In this document: positions 43,411 through 53,081 of the stretch, in pieces
How the letters are laid out: each line of letters opens with the position of its first letter
How positions within the stretch are numbered: position 1 is the first letter of the stretch
Assembly (NCBI GenBank): GCA_041658205.1
Contig: JBBAAO010000001.1
Coordinates: forward strand, 1,798,001 to 1,862,000
Reading direction: 5' to 3'
Source: Bacteroidota bacterium
GTDB taxonomy: Bacteria > Bacteroidota > Ignavibacteria > UBA10030 > UBA8401
DNA length: 64,000 nucleotides
Translations under genes and position numbers: made by a program
Notes under the pieces: generated by a model
Told to the model about the DNA's origin: nothing
Database searches by the model: none
Seen by the model: only the letters and a program-made list of their open reading frames with translations

Positions 43411-44666
43411 TAAAACACCAGTGATATTGCCGTCGTCCACTCCTCATTATGAGGGATGTGGATAACATTTAAAATAATACTTCCGGCAATGGTCACGCCA
43501 AGTTGGTACGAAAAATATTTTGTCGTACGATCGACAAATTGGTGACTGATTATATTCATTTCAGGCGATGTCTCCTCATTGTAGAATATTCCTGCAACAG
43601 GCCTTGATATATTAAACATCATAATCTCATCAAAAATTTTATACAATTGAATCGCTTTGAAACCTACATGGTTAACAGTTCCTGGTAGTATTGTAATTCC
43701 CTGATTAAGATAAACGTAGAACAGTGTGATATCGGAATTACGATAATCGTCCGTTATGCTCATCAATTGACCCTGCCGCAATTCACTGTTTTCTCGCAAC
43801 GCAATACTACTGATGAATATCCCCTGACTCATCCCAATCGCCGCCGGTAGAACAAAGAGATTGGCTTTGCCCCAAAAAATACCACCGAGTTGGAAATCGT
43901 AATTCTCCTTGTGTTTCCATATAAATATACCGCTCGGTAATCCGTCCGGACGATAAGGCGCTCCCCGGCCAATGGCAAGTGTGCGAACATTCTCCTTGGC
44001 ATTATCACTCTGTATGTATCCGCCGAGAAAAATCAGGTTATATGGACCTTCAAGTATACCAGCCGCTCCATACCGCGTACTTAACAAGTTGTTGTTTTTT
44101 CCCCTCCCTGCAACACCCACGAAAGAAAATATTCCTTCATTCACTTTACCGGATATGTAATTTGCATTGAGAACACTTTTCGTATACTGTGAAGGACGGC
44201 CTGGTGTATAACCGTCAAATTGTTCTGAGCCAAATCGGAACCATAAACTTCGCGTAGGTCGGTATGTCATTCTCGAATAAAGCGCTTTTTCATTCAGCTT
44301 CGTATTCTGAATAACATCGAATGTCCCGCCAAGATCTAATTGATACCGATCATCATCATTAATCGGAAAAAGGAGTGCGCCCCCGGTAATTTCTTGCACA
44401 CGAATTTCATTTCTGCTGTTAAAATCGTTATCAGAGACTTTAAAAAAAATGGTCTTGTTCCGTTGATCTTTTCTGTAAAAATTAAACGATGTTATATCTT
44501 CTCTCTCTCTTTTCATTCGAGATAATTGATATTCCCATATTGCCGGCCGGGGCGGACCAAATACTGAATGGCTCAAGTCTTTATTTTCTCCATCCTGCGG
44601 ATGCTGACTGTACGCATGTGATGTGACTGCAAACATGGACAACAGAAAATATTTAAACAATTTCAT
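43410..44666 (-). CDS. Exported protein, probable outer-membrane beta-barrel
   Basis: The call is a 418-aa protein starting at ATG 44666; the longer frame to 44726 would overlap the upstream gene. A signal peptide (KLFKYFLLSMFAVTSHAYSQ) is followed by amphipathic strands with aromatic belts (SLWFRFGSEQFDGYTPGRPS, YSYQLGVTIAGSIILNVIHI) and a final ISLVF. I do not recognise a family. It is 40 bp downstream of the PD40 protein gene and probably co-transcribed with it. Confidence 0.6.
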   Translation of the reverse strand: MKLFKYFLLSMFAVTSHAYSQHPQDGENKDLSHSVFGPPRPAIWEYQLSRMKREREDITSFNFYRKDQRNKTIFFKVSDNDFNSRNEIRVQEITGGALLFPINDDDRYQLDLGGTFDVIQNTKLNEKALYSRMTYRPTRSLWFRFGSEQFDGYTPGRPSQYTKSVLNANYISGKVNEGIFSFVGVAGRGKNNNLLSTRYGAAGILEGPYNLIFLGGYIQSDNAKENVRTLAIGRGAPYRPDGLPSGIFIWKHKENYDFQLGGIFWGKANLFVLPAAIGMSQGIFISSIALRENSELRQGQLMSITDDYRNSDITLFYVYLNQGITILPGTVNHVGFKAIQLYKIFDEIMMFNISRPVAGIFYNEETSPEMNIISHQFVDRTTKYFSYQLGVTIAGSIILNVIHIPHNEEWTTAISLVF

Positions 44667-44706
44667 AGTGAAATACCGGTTGTAATATTTTTTTAAATTA
44701 ATAAGA

Positions 44707-45699
44707 TTACTTCTTCGCGCCAACATGAAGTGATGAGATATCCATCATATACGGTCGTAGTTTCTTCTCCCCTGGAATTGCGTCTCGGTTAGAATCAAAT
44801 GTAAGCAACTTGCCATCGGGAGAAATAACAGGAAATCCATCAAACGCATCATTATACGTTAAACGGGTCTGCTTGCCCGTCTTAAGGCTCATAAGATAGA
44901 TTTCATAATTATGAGGAGGCAGTACTTTCACGAACACGAAGTGTTCTCCATCCGGTGCCGGATGCGGCGCCCAATTTGTACCCGCGTCGTCAGTAATTCT
45001 TTTCAAATCGTTCCCATTTGCCCGCATGGTAAAAATGCTCATTGGCATACCACGCTGAGCCTGATCTTTAATGTCCCACGCACGGAGAATGATTGTAGAA
45101 TCATCAATAAAGAATGATCCCCCTTCCTGCCACTCTTTCGTGAACGTTAACTGCGTTTGTTCGCTACCATCCGGACGCATCTTCCATAAATCGAGAAGCC
45201 CATCAATCTGTCGTGAAAAAAGAATCCATTTTCCATCAGGAGAAATAGAGACTTCCGCATCGTAATATTTGTTGGTCGTTAGTCTTTGAACATTGTTTCC
45301 ATCCAAATCGCTGGAGTAAAGTTCTGCCCCTTGCGGATAATCTTTCGGATCGGAATAATTTCCCTTCGGCATATCGAGATTATCTTTTGTCGTAGTATAG
45401 ATCAACCTCTTTCCATCAGGAAAATAAAAAGAGCAGGCATCTTCCCCTTTATTGTTGATCCGGACGATATTTTTCCCGTCGATTGTGAATGTGTATACCT
45501 GATGGGCCTTGTCGCCCGCAAATTTCGCATTCCCGATCATACTCTTTCCATCCGGTGAAAAATAAAATTCAGCCCCTTCGTCAACATTGGGTATTTTCCA
45601 GATTGGCAATTCTTTATTTTCCTGAGCAGTGATCGTAATAATCATTACTATCACGGTAATAAGCATCAATGGAATTCTAGTGACGATAGTACGTTTCAT
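44707..45699 (-). CDS. Exported WD40-like (PD40) beta-propeller protein
   Basis: This 330-aa protein has an N-terminal signal segment (LMLITVIVMIITITAQ) and at least five PD40-type repeats such as YFSPDGKSMIG, YFPDGKRLIYTT, SISPDGKWILFSRQ, PAPDGEHFVFVK and VISPDGKLLTFDSN. It resembles TolB-like propellers in the periplasm. A DPP4-like protease domain is absent. Function is unknown; protein-protein contact is typical of this fold. Confidence 0.8.
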   Translation of the reverse strand: MKRTIVTRIPLMLITVIVMIITITAQENKELPIWKIPNVDEGAEFYFSPDGKSMIGNAKFAGDKAHQVYTFTIDGKNIVRINNKGEDACSFYFPDGKRLIYTTTKDNLDMPKGNYSDPKDYPQGAELYSSDLDGNNVQRLTTNKYYDAEVSISPDGKWILFSRQIDGLLDLWKMRPDGSEQTQLTFTKEWQEGGSFFIDDSTIILRAWDIKDQAQRGMPMSIFTMRANGNDLKRITDDAGTNWAPHPAPDGEHFVFVKVLPPHNYEIYLMSLKTGKQTRLTYNDAFDGFPVISPDGKLLTFDSNRDAIPGEKKLRPYMMDISSLHVGAKK

Positions 45700-45755
45700 G
45701 AGTCCACTCTCCTTAAGTTCATAGTAACTACAGTGTGACAGCTTATTTTCCCTCT

Positions 45756-48700
45756 CTATTTTGCAATCAATTCAAGTTTCGTTGTCTTTTCCTGACCATC
45801 CCGCAAAAAGAGAATGTCAACAATATTCCCGGGTTGAAAGGTTTTTAGAGCATCCGAATATTCACGCAAATTTGTCACTTTAAATTGTCCGATCTTTTTG
45901 ACGATGTCTCCCGTTAACAATCCGGCTTTCGCTGCAGGAGATTCTGGCGTGATCTCCGCAATACGAACTCCCTCGCCAGAAAAAGCAAAATCTGGCATGC
46001 TGCCGGTAGATACTTTTCGCTCCCCTGAAGTTGTTTGAGGTTTCTTCGAATCAGAAGCAGCAGGAATTTGGGATGTCAGCGGTTCAATCCTATCCGCCAA
46101 ATAGAGCACTCCTTCGCGTGCGAATGTCGCAACTTTTACGAGACCCGAGGCATCAATTTTATTCGCTACATCTGTCGGTTTATGGTAGTCTTCATGTGCG
46201 CCGGCAAACAACTGCACACCGGGTACACCGACTTCGATGAAGCTTCTCTGATCGCTTGCGTCAAGTTCCTGCGTGACCATTTCCGATTCGACACCGGTAA
46301 CGTAACTTGCTCCCATAAAAATGAATCTCCATTCGCGGGCACTGCTGGCGCTGAGTACCATCAATTTCTTACTTCCGAGCCTTCCGACAGCATCAATATT
46401 GATCACTCCAATAACTTTTTTTGCAGGAAATCTTTTCATGTTCTGGACATAGTATTTTGATCCACGCAAATTGTTCTCTTCCGATGTGAATGCCACAAAA
46501 ACAACTGTCCTCTGCGGTTTCAACGTTTTCCCGAGCAGGTCTGCTAATTCCAGCATGACCGAAACTCCGCTGGCATTATCATCCGCTCCGTTATGAATCT
46601 TACCTACGTTACCGGTATTTCCTCCTGGCCAACCTAAGCCTAAATGGTCATAATGTGCGCTGATGATAACAGATTCATCTTTTAAATTTGGGTTTGTTCC
46701 GGGAATGATGCCGATAATATTTTTCACTGCAGCTTTTTGGCCACTGTCATTCACCACCTCTTCCCAGGTTTGAAAATATGTACTATCATCCGAACCCGGC
46801 AGAAGCCCCGCGCTCTTGAATTTATCCGCAATAAACTCTATCGCTTTGTTCATTGCTATTGAACCGGGGGCACGTCCAGCAAGTTCATCGCTTGCAAGAA
46901 AGTTCACCGTTTTCATCATTCTCTCTGGCAAAAAGACAGGATCGAGCGTTGCCAGTGCTTTGCGACGCGGTATATCGGTTACCATACTTACCGATGATGT
47001 TTTTGCAGGACCAACCTTTGCCATCAACGGTGAATTTGCCGATCCCCATTCACCTTTTGCTACATTTGTCGGCTCGCTCCCTTCAAATACCAGATAACTA
47101 TATTTTCCGTAGTGCGGAAGTTTCCGCGCAAGACCTTGAACGGCCTGTTTGCTGTCGATGGAAACCAACACCAACACTGCCGAAGAATTCTTCGGATGTC
47201 TGACGGAGACGACAAAACTGCAATTGTTTTTCTCAAATGTTGTTTTAGCAAACCGAACATTATCATTCGTCAATTCTGCATCATAGTCCTTAAGTCCATC
47301 TTTTATTTTTTGAGCATAGATATTCTCGGTCCCAAAGATCCAGATACTTTTTTTCGCCGGCAGTTCCTTTATGGCATTGTCAAATTTCACTTCAATCTTT
47401 TTTGATGAATCACCCGACCATATTTTGGAGAGTTCCTGATAATATTCCAATCGTTCCTTGTCAGCCTTTGAGGGAAGAAGGATCAGCAGCTCTTCCGAGC
47501 CGAATATTTTTGAGAATGAGGGTGGAATCTCGTTGTAATGAAGTTTCCGGAACAGGTTGAATTGCGGATCGATCTGCACCATAAGCGGATTTTCGGGAAA
47601 GATCATTTCGTAGGATTGTTCTCTCTGTGACATTGAAATAGTTTTCATTTCCGTCTTTGTCCCAAATGTCACCGCAACCGGAATATCCAACACAAACGCT
47701 TTATCTTTTTGGATCTGTTTTACAGAAAACTGCAAATGATAACCATCCTTGTCCTGTTTTGCTTTCACTTTAGAAAGGCTCAATTCCGGTGCTCCTGTCC
47801 GTTCAATCCATTGATCGAAGAACTGCTTTAGATCTTTTCCTGTCACCGATTCAAAAGCGAGGCGGATATCGTTGTATGAAGCAGCTTTAAATTTATTGTC
47901 GCGGTAGAATCTCTGGAAACTCTTTACAAATTGTTCATCCCCAACCTGCTCACGGAGCATATTCCACATCATAAGATTTTTTCCATAACCGATCGCCTCA
48001 GAAGAAGCACTTGTTCTGGAAAGAAATTTCTTTAACGGAAAGTCATTGGTTGCATTCACATAGTCGGTGAATTTTTGAAGCGTTGCACGACGGTATTCAT
48101 CTCCCTGTCCACGCTGTTCGGAAATGAGATGATCCGCCATATACGCCGTCAATCCTTCACACCAATTGCCGCTTTTGAAATCGACATATGCACTATTCCC
48201 CCAATAATTGTGCAACAGTTCATGTGGATAGGAAGAATGAAGAATAAATGGAAAACGGATAATCTGTTCTCCCAGCAATGTAAATGATGGCATTCCATAC
48301 CCGGTTTCCCAGAAATTTTCGACAAGCGCAAATTTTGTGAACGGATATGGTCCCACTAATTTTCTATACATCTCAAGATATTGTGATGTTGTCTCAAGAT
48401 ATTTATTGGCAAGCGTTTCATCGGGAGTTCGTAAATATGCCATCACATCGGTTGCGCCTGCCTGGAGAGAATACTCCTTAAATTGCGCAGCGATAAGATA
48501 TATCTCTTCCATCGGTTCTGGTGAATCCCATCGAATTATGTGAAGACCGTTCTTTATCTCGTTCAATGTCCTTTTCCCTTGGCTGACAATGTTCCAAGGC
48601 TCGGGAGCAGAAGCGGTCAATTCAAACGTAATCCATTTGTTATTGAACCATGGAACCCAATATGTGGAACCAGCAAGATACACCCCTTTTTCATCAATGA

Positions 48701-49142
48701 TTCCGGGTGTTTGACTGAATCCCCGCGCATATTCCTCACCGAGCTGTTTTATCGGATAATTAATCGTTCCGCTGTAGATAACAGTGAATGTAACATCACC
48801 CTTAATTTCGTTTGCAATCGACAGAATGTATTTGTTCTGAGTAATCTGGGATGTTTCATTGAACTCCTCTCGATCCATTCCAAGATCTTCAGCTTTTACT
48901 CCACTCTTGTCGAGCGTGATCGTCACCTCCGGCGATCCGGATGTAACGGTAAAATTACTATTCAATAAAAAGCTCATGCCGGATTTGTATTGATCAGCGG
49001 GTATGGTAATCTGATCGGTCGCCACTAGCGTATGCTTGCCAGGATCCACGGTCACTGATAATTTATGACGGAGTGTGGAAGCGGCATGCGAAAAGGAAAT
49101 TATCATGCAGAACAGGAACAGAATATTTATTTTTTTGACCAT
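45756..49142 (-). CDS. Exported M1-like peptidase fused to M28 peptidase and PDZ domain
   Basis: This 1128-aa protein starts at ATG 49142 behind GGAG; the frame further upstream uses TTG and is not chosen. After a signal peptide (INILFLFCMIISFSHAAS) comes an M1-type domain with HELLHNYWG at about 307-315 and the third zinc ligand in GNWCEGL. A central linker follows. Then comes an M28 aminopeptidase domain with IISAHYDHLGL, HNGADDNASGVS and TSEENNLRGS, and a C-terminal PDZ (ITPESPAAKAGLLTGDIVKK). The GAMEN-like exopeptidase motif of M1 is replaced by YGMPSF. This chain of two peptidases and a PDZ is unusual. It is probably periplasmic or surface-located. Confidence 0.85.
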   Translation of the reverse strand: MVKKINILFLFCMIISFSHAASTLRHKLSVTVDPGKHTLVATDQITIPADQYKSGMSFLLNSNFTVTSGSPEVTITLDKSGVKAEDLGMDREEFNETSQITQNKYILSIANEIKGDVTFTVIYSGTINYPIKQLGEEYARGFSQTPGIIDEKGVYLAGSTYWVPWFNNKWITFELTASAPEPWNIVSQGKRTLNEIKNGLHIIRWDSPEPMEEIYLIAAQFKEYSLQAGATDVMAYLRTPDETLANKYLETTSQYLEMYRKLVGPYPFTKFALVENFWETGYGMPSFTLLGEQIIRFPFILHSSYPHELLHNYWGNSAYVDFKSGNWCEGLTAYMADHLISEQRGQGDEYRRATLQKFTDYVNATNDFPLKKFLSRTSASSEAIGYGKNLMMWNMLREQVGDEQFVKSFQRFYRDNKFKAASYNDIRLAFESVTGKDLKQFFDQWIERTGAPELSLSKVKAKQDKDGYHLQFSVKQIQKDKAFVLDIPVAVTFGTKTEMKTISMSQREQSYEMIFPENPLMVQIDPQFNLFRKLHYNEIPPSFSKIFGSEELLILLPSKADKERLEYYQELSKIWSGDSSKKIEVKFDNAIKELPAKKSIWIFGTENIYAQKIKDGLKDYDAELTNDNVRFAKTTFEKNNCSFVVSVRHPKNSSAVLVLVSIDSKQAVQGLARKLPHYGKYSYLVFEGSEPTNVAKGEWGSANSPLMAKVGPAKTSSVSMVTDIPRRKALATLDPVFLPERMMKTVNFLASDELAGRAPGSIAMNKAIEFIADKFKSAGLLPGSDDSTYFQTWEEVVNDSGQKAAVKNIIGIIPGTNPNLKDESVIISAHYDHLGLGWPGGNTGNVGKIHNGADDNASGVSVMLELADLLGKTLKPQRTVVFVAFTSEENNLRGSKYYVQNMKRFPAKKVIGVINIDAVGRLGSKKLMVLSASSAREWRFIFMGASYVTGVESEMVTQELDASDQRSFIEVGVPGVQLFAGAHEDYHKPTDVANKIDASGLVKVATFAREGVLYLADRIEPLTSQIPAASDSKKPQTTSGERKVSTGSMPDFAFSGEGVRIAEITPESPAAKAGLLTGDIVKKIGQFKVTNLREYSDALKTFQPGNIVDILFLRDGQEKTTKLELIAK

Positions 49143-49186
49143 AGTTGTCTCCAATAATTTTTCAACACACCATCAACAGTGTCATG

Positions 49187-51811
49187 TCAACGGACAATGA
49201 GTGACATCGGATTTTGAACAATCATATATTTTTGCGCAGCACTCTTAACGTCGGCTACTTTCACATTCTTCAATTGATTGAGAAATTGCTTGTCATAATT
49301 ATAGTCTCCATAAAAATAGAGAGAGCTTCCAAGATAGAATGCCTGGTTAATGCTTGAAAGTCTTCGGAACATCATTCTTCCGAGATACATATTAATAGAT
49401 TTATCAAGATCACCCTGGGTCAAGGAATCGATCAGCTTCATTTGAAAAAATCCGGGATATTGGGGCATTAATTTATCAACATTCTGCGGACGAGTTCCCT
49501 GAGAAACAAAGAACAACGCTTTATCCTTTATCACTTCAATCCCCGCACTCATGCCGTATGCCATACCCTGTTTTTCCCGGATATCAAAAATAATCTCGTT
49601 GGAAAGGATAAGGGAAAGAGCCTGCAGGACGGGTGCATCTTTCGGATCGATTGCCGTATTAAATCCCCAATAGACGTACGAACGTTCACCGCCAGCTCCT
49701 GGTTTATCCACAGCGACAGGTTTCGTTTGTAGTAAAAACGTTGGGGTAAACGCAGCTTGCTCCTTTGAAACCGGCGTCTTATAAAACGGCTGGAAGAGCG
49801 TGATGATACTATCAGGATTTCCTGGAGAAACAACAGAAATGATCATATTGGAATGCTGGAAATATTCCTTCGTAAACGAGACTACATTAGCGTACGTAAG
49901 CTCCTTTTTATTTTGACTGAATGGATCGGGTTCGTACACCATTGTCTTATACGCTTCGTCGAACATTTTCTTCGTCTTATTTCCTCCCATCGACATCATA
50001 GCAATGTTTTTAAATTTCTCAACTGCCTTTTTGAATTCTTCTTCCGTCGGTACGAAATCCTTTAATTGGGTGTTGATATATTTGACTGCACCAGAAAGAT
50101 CATCGGCCAAACCTTCCACTCTGATGTATCCAAAATCGGGATGCAAATAAATGTCATCCATGGGAATTGCAGGATTGTCGTTCACGGTAAAACTGAATCC
50201 GAATTGATTACTGATCTTCTGGTTTGCGTCCGATTTCAGGCGCTGATCAAGACAATCATGCAATATTTTCGAAGCATCTTTCCCGTACGTCAATTCAAAA
50301 GAAGCCTTGTGCTTTACTAAATAATGGATCGCGAGAAGGTTATTGGCATCATTTTGGACGACAACAATTTTCTTGCCGACTGCATCGTCCGTAAACAATT
50401 TCACCGACGTTGATGCTTCTGCTGTTTCTTTTTCGCTTTTGATCGACGGCGATTGAATGATAACTACGGGATAGGAAGAAATCGTTAGTTTTTCGAGTGC
50501 CTTCGCTGCTGCAAAATATCCACTTCCGGTGTATGACGAAAGAACGGCTTCGATCCCCTCTTTGACGATCGCATCCGAATTGTAGATGCCAAACATATGC
50601 GGCTTCTCAATATTCCTGGCAAATTCCGTGCGAGTTCTGGTTACTTCAGACTTCACTGTTTCCAATGGCAATTTAAAACTCATCACTGCCATTTTTTTTG
50701 AGAGGGCATTGATGAGATTGTTATAGTCAACATCTTTACTAAGTGTAATGGTTGCTTCCAGAAAACTATTCAAATGCGATATTCTTGTTGAGAATTGTAG
50801 TGATTTCACATTCTGTAGAAATTCACTTTTTAATGCAGATTGTATCGCATCTTTATTTTTATCCGTCGCAACGTTGAGCAAAGAATAGTATTCCGACGAT
50901 GCATTCATCGGAAGCTGATAAAAAATCTGCACTACTTTATCTTCTCCATCATAAAAACGATGATAGAACGTTGTCTTCCCCTCTTTTTTAGTGTACGGTA
51001 TTTGAAGTCCGGTCGCCCAGTCAGGATCGTTTTCGCGTTGTACCTGACCGGCGCTGGCTTTTCCGTAAATCTCCTTTATGAGCGTCAGCATTTCAGCGGT
51101 CTTAAAATTTCCGATGACGCTGAGAATCATATTGTTGGGGACATAGTTATTCTTGTAAAATGAATTCACATGATCACGATTCAATGATTGAATTGTTGAA
51201 TATGTTCCAAGAGTCGGCAATGAAAGGGCATGGCCTTCATAAAGGATGGAGAGTATATTCCGTCCCAATTGTTCATGCGGGTCAGCAAGACTCTTCGAAA
51301 TCTCTTCCAGAACGATCCCTTTTTCCTTTTCAAATTTATCTAACGGAAGAATAGAATTGAATAACATATCGGCTTGTATCTCCATCCCCTTTTGAATGTT
51401 GTTGGTCGGTGTCACCATCATGTAATTCGTATAGAATTCTGTTGTACTTGCATTGTTATAGCCGCCAATACGGTCGACATCATCATACAACTGTTTTTGT
51501 GTACGGGATGTGGTTCCATTAAACAGCAGATGTTCCAGCATATGGCTCATACCGCTGGTGGAAAATGTTTCGTGAGCTGAACCGATCTTAACGATCACGT
51601 TGACGCCAACCATCGGCAGCGCTGAATTTTCGATCAGCAGAACATTCATGCCGTTGTTCAATTGATAAATGGATACACCTTTGGGAAGGGATTGTATTTG
51701 AGTGTTTGATTCCCCAGCAATCAACTGTTCTATTGGGAATAGCGATGGAACCACAATTGATGTTGTATAAAATGCAGTCAAATAAAATAAAGCAGAATAT
51801 ATTCTTTTCAT
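49187..51811 (-). CDS. Exported M16 family zinc peptidase (two M16 halves)
   Basis: The call is an 874-aa protein starting at ATG 51811; upstream in-frame ATGs to 51946 precede the signal peptide (RIYSALFYLTAFYTTSIVV) and lack support. The active site SGMSHMLEHLLFNGT (HxxEH) is in the first half, and the second half lacks a metal motif, as in clamp-like pitrilysins. Near the end are YWGFNTAIDPKDAPVLQAL and IIFDIREKQGMAYGMSAG. It probably degrades oligopeptides in the periplasm. It follows the PorV-like protein gene and precedes the M1-M28 fusion, all on one strand. Confidence 0.87.
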   Translation of the reverse strand: MKRIYSALFYLTAFYTTSIVVPSLFPIEQLIAGESNTQIQSLPKGVSIYQLNNGMNVLLIENSALPMVGVNVIVKIGSAHETFSTSGMSHMLEHLLFNGTTSRTQKQLYDDVDRIGGYNNASTTEFYTNYMMVTPTNNIQKGMEIQADMLFNSILPLDKFEKEKGIVLEEISKSLADPHEQLGRNILSILYEGHALSLPTLGTYSTIQSLNRDHVNSFYKNNYVPNNMILSVIGNFKTAEMLTLIKEIYGKASAGQVQRENDPDWATGLQIPYTKKEGKTTFYHRFYDGEDKVVQIFYQLPMNASSEYYSLLNVATDKNKDAIQSALKSEFLQNVKSLQFSTRISHLNSFLEATITLSKDVDYNNLINALSKKMAVMSFKLPLETVKSEVTRTRTEFARNIEKPHMFGIYNSDAIVKEGIEAVLSSYTGSGYFAAAKALEKLTISSYPVVIIQSPSIKSEKETAEASTSVKLFTDDAVGKKIVVVQNDANNLLAIHYLVKHKASFELTYGKDASKILHDCLDQRLKSDANQKISNQFGFSFTVNDNPAIPMDDIYLHPDFGYIRVEGLADDLSGAVKYINTQLKDFVPTEEEFKKAVEKFKNIAMMSMGGNKTKKMFDEAYKTMVYEPDPFSQNKKELTYANVVSFTKEYFQHSNMIISVVSPGNPDSIITLFQPFYKTPVSKEQAAFTPTFLLQTKPVAVDKPGAGGERSYVYWGFNTAIDPKDAPVLQALSLILSNEIIFDIREKQGMAYGMSAGIEVIKDKALFFVSQGTRPQNVDKLMPQYPGFFQMKLIDSLTQGDLDKSINMYLGRMMFRRLSSINQAFYLGSSLYFYGDYNYDKQFLNQLKNVKVADVKSAAQKYMIVQNPMSLIVR

Positions 51812-52031
51812 GAGTGAGTTCTCCAATCGGTTATTCATAGTGATGTTTTTATTGCGAAGCATGTTGAGAGAATTGTTTCGTTTTCTACGAGCATGATGCT
51901 GCCGTTTATTTCTGGGACAGCAGCAGAAAAACAGTGTGTAGTGCATTCATACGTAAGGTGAGTTCAAAGTTCCCTTCTAACCATGAATGATGTTACGACA
52001 AGGGCGGCTTTTTCCAGAACATGATAGCCGG

Positions 52032-53054
52032 TCAAAATCCTAATTCGACTGATAATCTCGATACGGTTCCGAGGTCATGGTAATCAACCAGTGCATAATC
52101 AAAACCAATCTGTTGAGTTCCGACATGCATTTTTACTCCAATACCATATGTCAATTTTTCTATATCATAATTGATTTTATAACCGAATCGTGCATACACG
52201 GTTTCGTTCCATGAGTATTCGCCGCCAACATTAATTCGTTCGTTATTGTCATTCGGATGATTGCCATCGAGTGCCATGATGAAACGATGGGATTCAGATT
52301 CAAAGAAAGGGTCCGATCCGCCAACAATATCCATTGCAATGCCAACTCTAAAATTCAATGGAAGAGACCATGGTTCTGTCTTTAATCGTGAGTCAGGATT
52401 ATATTCACCGGAAATTTGTTTATTAATATCCGCAAGAGCGATAAGATCTCTTCCTTCGAGCTGCATATTGCCGCCGAAATTGGAGACACACATTCCGATA
52501 ATCAAATTGTGAAATCCCGTACGGAGATAAGTCCCGACATCCATCGCCAGCGTGTTTGCCGATTCGTTGTACGCATCCTGCTGAATATATTTTGCGGTAA
52601 TCCCGACAGAGAAACGATCGGTAAGCGATCGGGCGTACGACAGTCCAATGGCTATATCATTTACGGTATAAAATATCCCTGCACCATCCGGCTGTTCAAC
52701 CGTTGTCACTTCCTGTTCGTGTGTCGTCAACGAGATTGCGGAAACTCCAATAAAATCGTTTTCGCCAAACGGAATGACGATGCCGGCGTAATTGTGAAAG
52801 AGTTCAGCAAACCATTGTGTGTGACTGACATTCACCGACATGTCGGTACTATTCGTCATTCCTGATGGATTCCAATACAATGCACTGGCATCGTTTGCCA
52901 CTGCAACAAATGTCTCACCCATTCCTGTAGCGCGTGCGCCCACTCCTATCTTAAGGAATTGCGCTGCGGCAGTTCCAACTTTGGAAAAACCACCGCCGTA
53001 ACCGGTCTCCGGAAATGTGAGAACGATCAGTGTGAACAATATTCTTTTTATCAT
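52032..53054 (-). CDS. PorV/PorQ-family outer-membrane protein
   Basis: The call is a 340-aa protein from ATG 53054, behind CGGAGA. After the signal peptide (RILFTLIVLTFPETGYG) it reads AAAQFLKIGVGARATGMGET and ANDASALYWNPSGMTN, the clear signature of PorV/PorQ (UPF0164) barrels related to FadL. In type IX secretion, PorV helps cargo reach the surface. It is adjacent to a probable T9SS-exported protein and a TonB receptor, so this gene probably serves that export set. Confidence 0.88.
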   Translation of the reverse strand: MIKRILFTLIVLTFPETGYGGGFSKVGTAAAQFLKIGVGARATGMGETFVAVANDASALYWNPSGMTNSTDMSVNVSHTQWFAELFHNYAGIVIPFGENDFIGVSAISLTTHEQEVTTVEQPDGAGIFYTVNDIAIGLSYARSLTDRFSVGITAKYIQQDAYNESANTLAMDVGTYLRTGFHNLIIGMCVSNFGGNMQLEGRDLIALADINKQISGEYNPDSRLKTEPWSLPLNFRVGIAMDIVGGSDPFFESESHRFIMALDGNHPNDNNERINVGGEYSWNETVYARFGYKINYDIEKLTYGIGVKMHVGTQQIGFDYALVDYHDLGTVSRLSVELGF

Positions 53055-53081
53055 CGCTAATCTCCGCATACGGTGAAGTGA

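Noticed and set aside
45756..49142. M1-M28 fusion as two genes joined by a missed stop
   Set aside because: The frame is open throughout with continuous coding character and no ribosome site or start at the junction.
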